Positions 9,337 to 17,635 are shown, counted from the stretch's first letter. The stretch is DNA of 64,000 nucleotides from Sphingomonas donggukensis (GCF_023674425.1 NZ_CP098401.1:1550001-1614000), one strand, 5' to 3'. Made by a program: numbers and translations. The notes: generated by a model not told the origin, from the letters alone.

Positions 9337-9398
9337 GGCGGGTCCAGTGCTGCTACGCGCCGACTCGTCGCCGGCCTTGCGGATGGTGGGAATGTCGA

Positions 9399-9423
9399 GA
9401 CCCGCGAGGCTTCCCCGCGGGTC
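9399..9423 (-). terminator. Hairpin downstream of rpsU
   Basis: GACCCGCG and CGCGGGTC form an 8-bp perfect stem around a 9-base loop, a few bases past the rpsU stop on its strand. There is no strong T-run after it, so it may be a weak terminator or a 3' stabilising hairpin. Confidence 0.5.
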
Positions 9424-9431
9424 ACGGCGCC

Positions 9432-9638
9432 TTACTTGGCGCCGTCACGCTCCATGCGCTTGCGCTCCAGCTTGCGCGCACGACGGACCGCAGCAGCACG
9501 CTCGCGGGCGCGCTTCTCGCTGGGCTTCTCGTAATGACGGCGCAGCTTCATCTCGCGGTACACGCCCTCGCGCTGCAGCTTCTTCTTGAGCGCGCGGAGA
9601 GCCTGGTCGACGTTGTTGTCGCGAACGATGATCTGCAT
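9432..9638 (-). CDS. rpsU: 30S ribosomal protein S21
   Basis: This is the small basic ribosomal protein S21 (68 residues), beginning [20 protein letters not shown], with the highly basic helix [21 protein letters not shown] after it. It helps mRNA engage the 30S subunit during initiation. I start it at the ATG at 9638, which matches the family N-terminus. An in-frame TTG three codons upstream could also serve. A GAGG element sits about 11 bases before the ATG. Confidence 0.97.
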   Translation of the reverse strand: MQIIVRDNNVDQALRALKKKLQREGVYREMKLRRHYEKPSEKRARERAAAVRRARKLERKRMERDGAK

Positions 9639-9774
9639 AAAATCCAAAAGCCTCGGTCAATAGCTGGGCGACGCCGCGAACAGCATCCGCGCCGGCAAGT
9701 GCGCCGCCCCTAGCAGCCGCTCTTCGCCATTTCAACCCGAGTCGGCATCAACCAGCGTGGGGATGCGCCGGTTT

Positions 9775-9897
9775 TCAGGCGATCCACCAGCGCAGCACCA
9801 TCGCCACCGCCCCGAGCGCCGCGACGCTCATCGCCCAGATCGCGACGAACCACCCGAACCGCGTCCACGCCGTGCCCGTTCCCGCGTCCTGAACCAT
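9775..9897 (-). CDS. DUF2474-like small membrane protein, likely bd-oxidase accessory subunit
   Basis: This is a 40-residue single-span membrane protein. After a short polar N-tail comes WTRFGWFVAIWAMSVAALG and a hydrophobic end. That closely resembles the DUF2474 family, short proteins usually encoded next to cyanide-insensitive bd oxidase genes and thought to play a CydX-like role. An AGGA element lies about 10 bases before the ATG at 9897, supporting translation. Unusually, it is separated from cydAB by rpsU and two FKBP genes, though on the same strand. The family call is from memory of the consensus; the function is inferred from that association. Confidence 0.7.
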   Translation of the reverse strand: MVQDAGTGTAWTRFGWFVAIWAMSVAALGAVAMVLRWWIA

Positions 9898-10046
9898 TGC
9901 CGCCGCTTCCTGTCGCCACCGTGCTCGCCGGAGCGGCCCTACACCCGTCCGCCGCGGCGCGCGAGCGTGGACCGAGCCGTGCGGCGAGCTGCCCCTCCCC
10001 AACCAGGCATTGCGTTTGACCGGGCCGCGGCTATCACTGCCTGCCC

Positions 10047-11258
10047 ATGCTCCGGCGCCGCCACAAACGCCCGCCGATCGAGCGGTTCTCGCCCGAATTG
10101 CGTTTCGTCATCGCGTGTTGCCGGTGGCCGTATGACGCCGCCGCGGTCGCGGCCCTGAGGCAGGCGGCGGCTGACATCGCCGACTGGTCGCGCGTGATCG
10201 ACGTCGCCAAGCGGCACCGGGTCCGCGGACTGCTGGCCGCCGCGGTCGATGCCGCGGAGCTGCCCCTGCCCGAGCGCGATGCCGCACGGCTGGCGAACGC
10301 CGCGCACATCCTGCGGATCGAGGGGCTGCACCTGGCCGGCGCCACGATCCGGCTCGACCGGCTGTTCGCGCGCCACGACATCGACCGGCTGTTCGTGAAG
10401 GGCGCGGCGCTGGCGGCAATCGCCTATCGGCACCAGGGCATCAAGGAATCGATCGACGTCGACGTCCTGGTCGATGCCGCCGCCATCGGGCGCATCTTCG
10501 CGGTCCTGATCGAGGCCGGCTATCGCTGCGCCTATCCGGAGGGGTTGTCCCTCGAAGAACTCGCCGCATGGACCGCCCACGCGCACGAGGCGACGTGGAC
10601 AGAGCCTGCGACCGGCCGGGCAATCGACCTGCACTGGCGCCTGATTTCCAGCACCAGCTTGCTGCCGAGCCTCGGCATCGCGTCGCCGCGGACCGACGTG
10701 GCGCTGGCCGATGGCGTCGGCGTCGCGACGCTCGCCCGCGGGCCGCTCGCCGCCTATCTGTGCGTCCACGGCGCCGAACACAGCTGGGTACGGCTGAAAT
10801 GGCTCGCCGACCTGGCCGCGTTGCTCGGCACGATGTCCGCCGCGGAGATCGAAGGGCTGATCGAGGACGCGCTGGCCGGCGGCGCGCGGCACTGCGTGGT
10901 CCCTGCGCTGATCCTGGTGCGCGACCTGCTCGGCATGGCGGTGCCGGCGTCCGTGGACGCGTTGACGACGCGGCGCGACCGCATCCTGGTCGCGCTGGCC
11001 CACCGCGCGATTCGGCACCGCGAGGATGGCGACCCGGCGGCATCGACCTTCAGCCACATACCCCACGGGCTGGCCCCGATGATCTACGAAACCGCGCCGC
11101 GCGAACTGGGGCGGCGCATCGCCGCGCTCGCGACCAATCCGATCGACCGGGCGCGCGGGCGCCTGCCCGATGGTGCCGCGTGGCTCTACCCGGTCCTGCG
11201 CGTCGGCCAATGGGCGCTGCGCAAGACCGGTATGCTGACCGCCCGGACCCCGCGCTGA
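10047..11258 (+). CDS. Nucleotidyltransferase family protein (NTP_transf_5-like)
   Basis: This 403-residue protein resembles the uncharacterised nucleotidyltransferase-fold family often found in exopolysaccharide/exosortase regions. Landmarks are VIDVAKRHRVRGLL near the N-terminus, LFVKGAALAAIAYRHQGIKESIDVDVLVDA (a G-[SA]-x-D-x-D-like strand with D-x-D, about residues 115-145), AIDLHWRLIS and VHGAEHSWVRLKWLADLAALL. No substrate can be named. It is divergent from the small DUF2474-like gene and followed 22 bases later by a permease. The last part, about 90 residues, is helical and unassigned. Confidence 0.72.
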   Translation: MLRRRHKRPPIERFSPELRFVIACCRWPYDAAAVAALRQAAADIADWSRVIDVAKRHRVRGLLAAAVDAAELPLPERDAARLANAAHILRIEGLHLAGATIRLDRLFARHDIDRLFVKGAALAAIAYRHQGIKESIDVDVLVDAAAIGRIFAVLIEAGYRCAYPEGLSLEELAAWTAHAHEATWTEPATGRAIDLHWRLISSTSLLPSLGIASPRTDVALADGVGVATLARGPLAAYLCVHGAEHSWVRLKWLADLAALLGTMSAAEIEGLIEDALAGGARHCVVPALILVRDLLGMAVPASVDALTTRRDRILVALAHRAIRHREDGDPAASTFSHIPHGLAPMIYETAPRELGRRIAALATNPIDRARGRLPDGAAWLYPVLRVGQWALRKTGMLTARTPR

Positions 11259-11280
11259 CCGCTTTTCCGCCAAGGACTCC

Positions 11281-12558
11281 ATGATGCCAGACGCCAAGCA
11301 CCCCCACCGCCTGCGGTCGATCATCGGCGGGTCGGCGGGCAATCTGGTCGAATGGTATGACTGGTACGCCTATTCCGCGTTCGCGCTGATCTTCGCGCCG
11401 CATTTCTTTCCGAAGAGCGATACGACCGCCCAGCTGCTGAACACCGCGGGCGTCTTCGCGGTCGGCTTCCTGATGCGCCCGATCGGCGGGTGGCTGATGG
11501 GCATCTATGCCGATCGAAAAGGGCGGAAAGCCGGGCTGACGCTGTCGGTGACGCTGATGTGTTCGGGATCGCTGCTGATCGCGGTCAGCCCGAGCTATGC
11601 GCAGGTCGGCGTGCTGGCGCCCGTCCTGCTCGTGATCGCGCGGCTGATGCAGGGGCTGTCGGTGGGCGGCGAATATGGCGCGAGTGCCACCTATCTCTCA
11701 GAGATGGCGGGGAAGCACCACCGCGGCTTTTATTCCAGTTTCCAGTACGTCACGCTGATCTCGGGCCAGCTGGTCGCGCTGTGCGTTCTGCTGCTGCTGA
11801 AGGCGGTGATGAGCGATGCGGCGCTGTCCGCGTGGGGCTGGCGCATCCCGTTTCTGGTCGGCGGGGTGCTGGCGGTCGTCGTGTTCTGGATCCGGCGACG
11901 GATCGCGGAGACCGAAAGTTTCGAAAAGAAGGCGGAAGGCCGCTCAAGCTTCGGCGCGTTGTTCCGCGAGCATCCGCGCGAGGCGGCGACGGTCATGCTG
12001 CTGACCGCAGGCGGTACCCTCGCCTTCTATGCCTATTCGATTTACCTCCAGAAATTCCTGGTCAACACCAGCGGCTTCGACGTCGAGACCGCGACGTGGA
12101 TCAACGCCGCCGCGCTGTTCGTGTTCATGGCTTTGCAGCCGCTCGCCGGTGCGCTCAGCGACCGGATCGGACGCAAGCCGCTGATGGTGGCGTTCGGGGT
12201 GTCGGGCGTGCTGCTGACCTATCCGATCTTCGCCACGCTGGAGAGCGTGCGCAGCCCCTATACCGCGTTCGGCCTGATGCTGGCGGCGCTGGTCGCGGTG
12301 ACCGGCTACACCTCGATCAACGCGGTGGTGAAGGCTGAGCTGTTCCCCGCCCACATCCGCGCACTGGGCGTCGCGCTGCCCTATGCCATCGCCAATGCGA
12401 TATTCGGCGGCACCGCCGAATATGTCGCCTTGTGGTTCAAGCAGGCCGGGTGGGAGCGCGGTTTCTACTGGTACGTCACCGCGATGATCGCGGTATCGCT
12501 GGCGACGTACCTGAAGATGCGCGACACCAAGGCGCACAGCCGGATATTGGAAGACTGA
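11281..12558 (+). CDS. MFS metabolite:H+ symporter (KgtP-like dicarboxylate/2-oxoglutarate permease)
   Basis: This 425-residue, 12-span transporter belongs to the metabolite:H+ symporter branch of the major facilitator superfamily. The N-terminus GGSAGNLVEWYDWYAYSAFA is characteristic. The loop GIYADRKGRKAGLT and the second-half RIGRKPLMVAFG are MFS A-like motifs, and RLMQGLSVGGEYGASATYLSEM is the motif of this subfamily. KgtP carries 2-oxoglutarate, and related members carry citrate, proline or shikimate. KgtP is the closest by eye, but the substrate is not proved. AAGGA precedes the tandem ATG-ATG at 11281/11284. A palindromic repeat separates it from the convergent ExuT gene. Confidence 0.85.
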   Translation: MMPDAKHPHRLRSIIGGSAGNLVEWYDWYAYSAFALIFAPHFFPKSDTTAQLLNTAGVFAVGFLMRPIGGWLMGIYADRKGRKAGLTLSVTLMCSGSLLIAVSPSYAQVGVLAPVLLVIARLMQGLSVGGEYGASATYLSEMAGKHHRGFYSSFQYVTLISGQLVALCVLLLLKAVMSDAALSAWGWRIPFLVGGVLAVVVFWIRRRIAETESFEKKAEGRSSFGALFREHPREAATVMLLTAGGTLAFYAYSIYLQKFLVNTSGFDVETATWINAAALFVFMALQPLAGALSDRIGRKPLMVAFGVSGVLLTYPIFATLESVRSPYTAFGLMLAALVAVTGYTSINAVVKAELFPAHIRALGVALPYAIANAIFGGTAEYVALWFKQAGWERGFYWYVTAMIAVSLATYLKMRDTKAHSRILED

Positions 12559-12562
12559 ACTT

Positions 12563-12646
12563 CGTGCGCCCGCGCAGGCGGGAGCCCAGGGCAACGTGGC
12601 GCAATGCCCGCGGCTCTGGGCCCCCGCCTGCGCGGGGGCACGCCGG
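12563..12646. repeat. Intergenic palindromic repeat, GC-rich type (copy 1)
   Basis: Two inverted arms built on CCCGCGCAGGCGGGAGCCCAG and its complement flank a short centre, filling the space between two convergent transporter genes. Each arm also contains its own short hairpin. A related copy lies at 53907-53986. It could act as a bidirectional terminator. Confidence 0.85.
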
Positions 12647-12648
12647 TC

Positions 12649-13944
12649 CTAATCCTCCACCCGATCCACCCGCGCCAGCTTCGGGCTGAGCAGGTGGACC
12701 GCGGCGAGCGCCAGGAAATAGGCGCTGCCGGCGATCGCGAACAGGATCGAATAATTGTTGTTGGTGGCGTCCAGGATGTAGCCCGTGAACAGCGCCATCC
12801 CCATGCCGCCGATCGCGCCGACGGTGCCGCCGATGCCGACCACCGACCCCACCGCTTTCCGTGGAAACATGTCCGACGGCAGCGTGTAGAGGTTGGCCGA
12901 GAACGCCTGATGCGCCGCGGTCGCCAGGCCGATGACGAGCACAGCCCCCCACACGTTCGAAATATCCTGCGCGAAGAAGATCGGCACCACACAACATGCG
13001 CAGACGAACATCGTCAGCTTGCGCGCATAGTTGACGTTCCTGCCCGCCTTGATGAGCCGCGACGACAGCCATCCGCCCGCGATCGATCCGCCGTCCGAGA
13101 TCAGATAGATCGCCGCCAAGGGCAGCCCAAACGTCTTCAGGTCGAGGTTGTAGCGGGTGAACAGATACCCCGGCAGCCAGAACAGGAAGAACCACCAGAT
13201 CGGATCGATGAAGAACTTGCCGAGCGCATAGGCCCAGGTTTCGCGGATGCCGAGCAGCTGGCGCCACGGGATCGGGGTCGAGGTGTCGGCGGGATCCTGC
13301 TGAATCCACGCGAGCTCGGCGGCGCCGACTTGCTTGTGCTCGCTCGGGTGGCGATACAGCGCCCACCACATCACCAGCCACAGCACGCCGAAGATGCCGG
13401 TGATGTAGAAGGCGACGCGCCAGTCGAACATCAGCACCAGGAACGGCACCAGCAGCGGCGTGATGATCGCGCCGACGTTGGCGCCCGCGTTGAACAGACC
13501 GATCGCATAGGCGCGCTCGCGCTGCGGGAACCAGTCGGTCACCGCCTTGATGCCGGCGGGAAAATTGCCCGATTCGCCGACGCCCAGACCGAAGCGCGCC
13601 ATCGCGAACGTGGTCACGGACGTCGCAAGGCCATGCGCCATGTGGCTGATCGTCCAGATGACGATCGCGATCGTATAGCCCAGTCGCGCGCCGAGCAGGT
13701 CGACCACCCGACCGAACCCGATATAGCCGATCGCATAGGCGACCTGGAACCAGAAGATGATGTTGGCGAAATCGGTTTCGGTCCAGCCGAATTCGCCCTG
13801 TAGCGTTGGCTTCAGCACGCCGATCATCTGGCGATCGATGTAATTGATCGCGGTAGCGGCGAACAGCATCGCAACCACCACCCAGCGATAGCGCCCGACC
13901 CGCTCGCCCGCGGCGGCGATGCCCGCCTCAGCATTCGTCGCCAT
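12649..13944 (-). CDS. exuT: MFS hexuronate transporter (ExuT type)
   Basis: This 431-residue, 12-span permease is of the anion:cation symporter branch. It shows ATAINYIDRQMIGVLKPTL near residues 30-48, ARFGLGVGESGNFPAGIKAVTDWFP and NAGANVGAIITPLLVP, all typical of ExuT/GudP/sialic-acid type carriers. It probably imports galacturonate and/or glucuronate. The ATG at 13944 has AGGAGAG just upstream. It lies 27 bases downstream of the hydratase-like gene, with a 14-bp operator upstream of that gene, so it likely belongs to the uronate regulon. Exact substrate specificity is inferred from context. Confidence 0.88.
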   Translation of the reverse strand: MATNAEAGIAAAGERVGRYRWVVVAMLFAATAINYIDRQMIGVLKPTLQGEFGWTETDFANIIFWFQVAYAIGYIGFGRVVDLLGARLGYTIAIVIWTISHMAHGLATSVTTFAMARFGLGVGESGNFPAGIKAVTDWFPQRERAYAIGLFNAGANVGAIITPLLVPFLVLMFDWRVAFYITGIFGVLWLVMWWALYRHPSEHKQVGAAELAWIQQDPADTSTPIPWRQLLGIRETWAYALGKFFIDPIWWFFLFWLPGYLFTRYNLDLKTFGLPLAAIYLISDGGSIAGGWLSSRLIKAGRNVNYARKLTMFVCACCVVPIFFAQDISNVWGAVLVIGLATAAHQAFSANLYTLPSDMFPRKAVGSVVGIGGTVGAIGGMGMALFTGYILDATNNNYSILFAIAGSAYFLALAAVHLLSPKLARVDRVED

Positions 13945-13971
13945 CGTCTCTCTCCTGCTTTTTTTCTTGTA

Positions 13972-14772
13972 TCAGTACGCCGCGATTTCGGCGCGGACCG
14001 GATATTTTCCGTCGAACCGCGCCTCGACGCGGTCGCCGACCGCGACCGGGTGGACGCCGGTCACAGCACCGCTCGAAATCCACTGGCCGGCGCGCAGCGT
14101 AAGCCCGCGGGTGGCGGCATGGTTGAACAGGAACGCCGCCGCCCCGAACGGCCCGTCGAGCATGTCGCGCGCCTTGCCCGTGCCGATGACGGCTCCGTTG
14201 ATGAGCAGTTCGAGCGGCCAGAGGTTCAGGTCGGTATCGCGCCAGCCATAGATCGCTTCGCCCACCACCAGCCCGTTGTTGTTGCCGAAATCGGATGCGG
14301 TGACGGTCGGCCCGTCGGCGTTGATCGACGGATAGGGCGACGACGCGATCTCGATCCCCGCATGCACCGCGTCGATCATCTCGCGGACCTCCGCGATCGT
14401 GTAATCGGTGCGCGTGGCGTCCGGCGCGGTACCGATGCGCAGCAGGAATTCCGCCTCCGCCGCGGCGAAGCCGTCCGCGAACACGCGCATTTCCGCTTCG
14501 TCCGTGCCCGGCGTGACGATGGAGCGCGCGAAGATCGGCCCGGCCAGGCGATTGGCGCCGAGCGAGTCGTCGAGCGGGGGATGGATGCGCCCGAGCTTCC
14601 ACCCGCCGACGCTGTCGCCGTCGAGCGCGATCGCGGCGTCCTGGATACGATAGGATTCCGCGAGCGTCCGCGGCGCGGTGCCCGGATAGGCGGCCAGGCC
14701 GCGTCCGTCGCGCCGCGCCTCGACGAAGCTGCGCGCGATATCGTCCGCCGCGGCAAAGCCCGTATCGCTCAA
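13972..14772 (-). CDS. 2-keto-4-pentenoate hydratase/FAH-fold family enzyme
   Basis: This protein of about 266 residues resembles 2-oxo-4-pentenoate hydratases and 4-oxalocrotonate decarboxylases: GGWKLGRIHPP, GPIFARSIV, AEAEFLLRIG (metal-binding E-x-E), IEIASSPYP, SDFGNNNGLVVGE, and a C-terminal GQWISSGAVTGVHPVAVGD. Classical members act in aromatic meta-cleavage pathways. No aromatic pathway genes are nearby, and it is paired with exuT behind the shared uronate operator. It may therefore act on a keto-deoxy sugar acid; that is inference. I prefer a TTG start at 14772 with GAGGGG 5 bases before it. An ATG at 14796 with weaker ribosome binding is the alternative. Confidence 0.8.
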   Translation of the reverse strand: MSDTGFAAADDIARSFVEARRDGRGLAAYPGTAPRTLAESYRIQDAAIALDGDSVGGWKLGRIHPPLDDSLGANRLAGPIFARSIVTPGTDEAEMRVFADGFAAAEAEFLLRIGTAPDATRTDYTIAEVREMIDAVHAGIEIASSPYPSINADGPTVTASDFGNNNGLVVGEAIYGWRDTDLNLWPLELLINGAVIGTGKARDMLDGPFGAAAFLFNHAATRGLTLRAGQWISSGAVTGVHPVAVGDRVEARFDGKYPVRAEIAAY

Positions 14773-14816
14773 ACTGACCCCCTCACCCCAACACATGTTC
14801 TTTCGGGCGGCGTAAC

Positions 14817-14830
14817 GGAAACCGGTGTCA
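14817..14830. promoter_or_regulatory. Putative uronate-regulon operator, site 1
   Basis: GGAAACCGGTGTCA (complement TGACACCGGTTTCC) lies between the hydratase/exuT operon and the divergent LacI gene, 45 and 74 bases from their starts. The same element occurs at 19001, 27132 and 27293. The ACCGGT core is palindromic with a central CG, as is usual for LacI-family operators. Confidence 0.75.
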
Positions 14831-14903
14831 TCGACAAGACCCCTTCGCGCTTCCTTGGGCGCGCCGTCCCGGCTATCGTGGCGGGCATGAGGGGCGAACG
14901 GCA

Positions 14904-15932
14904 ATGAAAAGCGAGGGGAAATCGACGATCAACGACGTCGCGCGGATCGCGGGGGTGTCGAAGAAGACGGTCAGCCGCGTCATCAACCGCTCGCCCCTGC
15001 TGAACGGAGAGACGCGCGCCAAGGTCGAGGCAGTGATCGAGGAACTGGGCTATGTCCCCAATCCGCAGGCCCGGGCGCTGGCGCTGCGCCGCAATTTCCT
15101 GATCGGGCTGATCCACGACAATCCCAATGCGCAGATGGTTCTGGGTGTGCAGACCGGCATCCTCGAGGCGATTCGCGGCACCGAATTCGCGCTGGTCGTC
15201 CATCCGGTCGATCGCGGATCGCCGACCATGCTGGACGACATCCGCAGCTTCCTCGATCGCCAGCGGCTGTACGGCGTGATGCTGCTGCCACCGATCAGCG
15301 AGAACGACGCGCTGGCGCAGGTGTGTCGGGAGGCCGGCGCCCGCTACGTCCGCATGGGCTCGGCGCGGCTCGACGACGACATCCACATGGTCGCGTCCAA
15401 CGACCGCGAAGCGGTGGCGGCGGCGACCCGCCACCTGATCGAACAGGGCCACAGCCGCATCGGCCTGGTCGCCGGGCCGCACGGCTTCCGCTCGGCGGCC
15501 GAGCGCCGCGCCGGGTTCGAACAGGCGATGACCGAGGCGGGACTGAAGGTGCCGCGCAGCCTGGTCGCAGACGGCACCTACCGCTTCGAAAGCGGCATCG
15601 CGGCGGGCGACCGCCTGCTCGACGTGACGCCGCGCCCGAGCGCGATCGTGTGCTCGAACGACGAGATGGCCGCCGGCGTCATGCACGCCGCCCGCCAGCG
15701 CGGGCTGACGATTCCCGACGACCTGTCGATCGTCGGCTTCGACGACACCGCGATCGCCAGCCACATCTGGCCCCCGCTGACGACGGTGCGCTGGCCGATC
15801 ATCCCGATGGCCCGCGCCGCGGCGGCGAAACTGCTGGCCGGCGCGGTCGAGGGCGAGGACGATGCCGAGGAGCCGTCGATGTTCCTGTCAACACTGATCC
15901 GGCGAGGGAGCGTGGCGGCGGTGAAGGGTTAG
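14904..15932 (+). CDS. LacI-family transcriptional regulator, likely of uronate utilisation
   Basis: This 342-residue LacI-type regulator has the N-terminal helix-turn-helix STINDVARIAGVSKKTVSRVI at about residues 7-27 and the hinge LGYVPNPQARALA. The periplasmic-binding-protein-like sensor domain has FLIGLIHDNPN, HLIEQGHSRIGLVAG, AIVCSNDEMAAG, DDLSIVGFDDT and a C-terminal PLTTVRWP. It is divergent from the hydratase/exuT operon, with a conserved 14-bp site between them. The same site recurs before kduI, the pectate lyase and the TonB receptor, so it is the natural candidate for a local repressor, with a uronate or KDG as inducer. Induction chemistry is not visible in the sequence. Confidence 0.9.
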   Translation: MKSEGKSTINDVARIAGVSKKTVSRVINRSPLLNGETRAKVEAVIEELGYVPNPQARALALRRNFLIGLIHDNPNAQMVLGVQTGILEAIRGTEFALVVHPVDRGSPTMLDDIRSFLDRQRLYGVMLLPPISENDALAQVCREAGARYVRMGSARLDDDIHMVASNDREAVAAATRHLIEQGHSRIGLVAGPHGFRSAAERRAGFEQAMTEAGLKVPRSLVADGTYRFESGIAAGDRLLDVTPRPSAIVCSNDEMAAGVMHAARQRGLTIPDDLSIVGFDDTAIASHIWPPLTTVRWPIIPMARAAAAKLLAGAVEGEDDAEEPSMFLSTLIRRGSVAAVKG

Positions 15933-15950
15933 TAACGGCTTTTGGGTAGT

Positions 15951-15969
15951 TAGCTGCCATTGGCAGCTA
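15951..15969. terminator. Perfect hairpin between convergent genes
   Basis: TAGCTGCC and GGCAGCTA form an 8-bp perfect stem around a 3-base loop. It sits between the lacI stop (15932) and the opposing gene, and includes that gene's TAG stop. No T-run follows on either strand, so termination is only suggested. Confidence 0.5.
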
Positions 15970-16383
15970 GGCGCGAGCAACCGCGACCAATGTCTCGCCA
16001 TGTTCGCGTCTTTGAACCTCGCAGCGGACGATTGATCCGGGCGCATATCGCCAGACTTCGTCGTTTGGCATCGGCCCAATTATCTTAAATCGTTCGAGGG
16101 GAAGCACTTCCGCTTCGACTGGGCGCCACACGTCCGCCCCTGCGTTATGGAGCGGCATGAGTACGCCGATCATTCTAACGAAGCCCTCTTCCCAATGGTC
16201 CCGATCCAGCGGCATTTCGCCAATCTCGAAACCTTGCGGATAGTCGCAAAAACCCGGCTGGATCGCGAGGCGTGTGATCGCCTGCTCTGCGGTTGCTCTG
16301 CTGCGATAAACGCCGATAAGTTTGGCATCTTCACGGTATTCATCGTCTTCACGGACGTGGTGCAGAAGATACACGTGTTCCAT
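15967..16383 (-). CDS. Conserved hypothetical protein (DUF7336-like N-terminus)
   Basis: This is a 138-residue protein beginning MEHVYLLHHVREDDEYREDA. It continues through KLIGVYRSRATAEQAITRLA, PGFCDYPQGFEIGEMPLD and RDHWEEGF, a pattern I remember from small uncharacterised proteins of the DUF7336 type. The rest contains VLPLERFKIIGPMPNDEVWRY and a basic strand. Base composition is visibly less GC-rich than its neighbours, suggesting recent arrival. I start at 16383, where the conserved opening begins; the frame is open to 16410. No function can be assigned. Confidence 0.7.
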   Translation of the reverse strand: MEHVYLLHHVREDDEYREDAKLIGVYRSRATAEQAITRLAIQPGFCDYPQGFEIGEMPLDRDHWEEGFVRMIGVLMPLHNAGADVWRPVEAEVLPLERFKIIGPMPNDEVWRYAPGSIVRCEVQRREHGETLVAVARA

Positions 16384-16433
16384 GCAACGGTGTTTAACGG
16401 CTAAGATCAAAGATCGCTATTGGGCGATAGCTG

Positions 16434-17288
16434 TCAAGCAAACGCCCACCGCAGCGTCCTTGCGATGCCGCTCGTGCCCGCCCGCACCAGCGGTGCCCCC
16501 ACACCCGCCCCGCCAAACCCGTGCAGCGCGCGCGCCCACGGCGGCAACAGGTCGATTGCGGCCTGGATGGTCAGCGCCTGCACCGGCACCGCGGCGAGTG
16601 ATGCCGCGCGGGGGCGGACGACGAGGGCGGCGACTTCGCGGGTGCGGTGGTCGCTCAGCAGTTCGGGGCGGATGTCGGCGATCAACGCATCGGCCTCGGC
16701 GCGGGTGCGGGGGATGAGGTCGGCGCCGAGCTTCGCCGCGATCAGCGCGAACTGGTCGAAATAGGAATCCTCCTCCGCTGCCGACAGCGGCGTGCGGCCG
16801 TAGCGTTTCCAGGCATCGACGAAGCTCACCGCCTCGCACACATGCACCCAGGCGAGCAGCCGCGGATCGTTCGCGTCGTAGGGCGTTCCATCCGGCAGCA
16901 CCCCGGACACCCGGTCATGGATCGCGCGGACGTGCGCCAGCACATCGTCCGCATCGTCGCGGTGGGCATAGGTCGTCGTCGCGATGAAGCGCGCGGTGCG
17001 GTGGAGCCGCCCGAGCATGTCCTCGCGGAAATTCGAATGATCCCACACACCCGCCAGCACCGCCGGGTGCAGCATCTGGAGCAACAGCGCGGCGATACCG
17101 CCGACCATCATCGAGGTCACGTCGCCGTGGACGCGGCGGATGACGGTGTCGGGCGCGAAATAGGCGTCGTCGCTGAGCGCGATGCGGGCGCTGCCGTCGG
17201 CCGCCCCGCTGATCGTCGCGCGGACCTCGCGCAAAATCCGACGGCGCAGTGGCGCGCCGAGCGTATCGATGATGCCCCCGCCCAGCAC
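16434..17288 (-). CDS. DUF2236 / MpaB-like oxygenase family protein
   Basis: This 284-residue protein has features of the DUF2236 family, whose studied members (rubber oxygenase Lcp, fungal MpaB) are haem oxygenases. Seen here are RRVHGDVTSMMVGGIAALLLQMLHP, VWDHSNFREDMLGRLHRTARFIATTTYA, ARAIHDRVSG-like spacing, DPRLLAWVHVCEAVSFVDAWKRYG and a C-terminal LPPWARALHGF. The GTG start at 17288 has GGGGG upstream. It overlaps the TAG stop of the small upstream gene (TAGTG), so the two are coupled. Its substrate is unknown. The frame stays open to 17465, but that extension has no family similarity. Confidence 0.82.
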   Translation of the reverse strand: MLGGGIIDTLGAPLRRRILREVRATISGAADGSARIALSDDAYFAPDTVIRRVHGDVTSMMVGGIAALLLQMLHPAVLAGVWDHSNFREDMLGRLHRTARFIATTTYAHRDDADDVLAHVRAIHDRVSGVLPDGTPYDANDPRLLAWVHVCEAVSFVDAWKRYGRTPLSAAEEDSYFDQFALIAAKLGADLIPRTRAEADALIADIRPELLSDHRTREVAALVVRPRAASLAAVPVQALTIQAAIDLLPPWARALHGFGGAGVGAPLVRAGTSGIARTLRWAFA

Positions 17289-17518
17289 TAATTCCCCCGC
17301 CGTGTCGCCGCCTCGTACTTGCACCGCTCGCCGAGACCCGGTGCGGTCTCGATATCCTCCAGCCCCGCGATCGGAACAACCGAGCATGGCACGGCGGGGC
17401 GATAGATGAAGCGGCCACACCAGCCGCATTCCTCCGCGCCCTGCCCGCTCGGGCCGGTGTTCCACGGATAGGCCGTGCCGTCAGGGGGTAGTGTCGCGTA
17501 ACGGCTCGCCTCAGTCAT
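17288..17518 (-). CDS. Small cysteine-containing protein upstream of the MpaB-like gene
   Basis: This 76-residue protein contains EECGWCGRF around residues 33-41 and two later cysteines (PCSVVPIAG and GERCKYEAA), an arrangement that could bind zinc or form disulfides. It is Pro/Gly-rich at the N-terminus. I start at the ATG at 17518; the frame extends a little upstream. Its stop overlaps the MpaB-like start by one base, so the pair are probably made together. I do not recognise the family. Confidence 0.6.
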   Translation of the reverse strand: MTEASRYATLPPDGTAYPWNTGPSGQGAEECGWCGRFIYRPAVPCSVVPIAGLEDIETAPGLGERCKYEAATRRGN

Positions 17519-17635
17519 TGTCGCTCTCCTGCACGGTGAACGCACCAGGGACGCGATCGGATCATCCGCGAAGTTGCAGATTCCGCGTGCGTTTCGGCGT
17601 TGCGCGGCAGCGCCAAACCGGCGACATTCGCGGCC

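Noticed and set aside
17289..17465. N-terminal extension of the MpaB-like protein
   Set aside because: The upstream frame overlaps the small cysteine gene and has no similarity to the family; the GTG at 17288 with GGGGG upstream is a better start.
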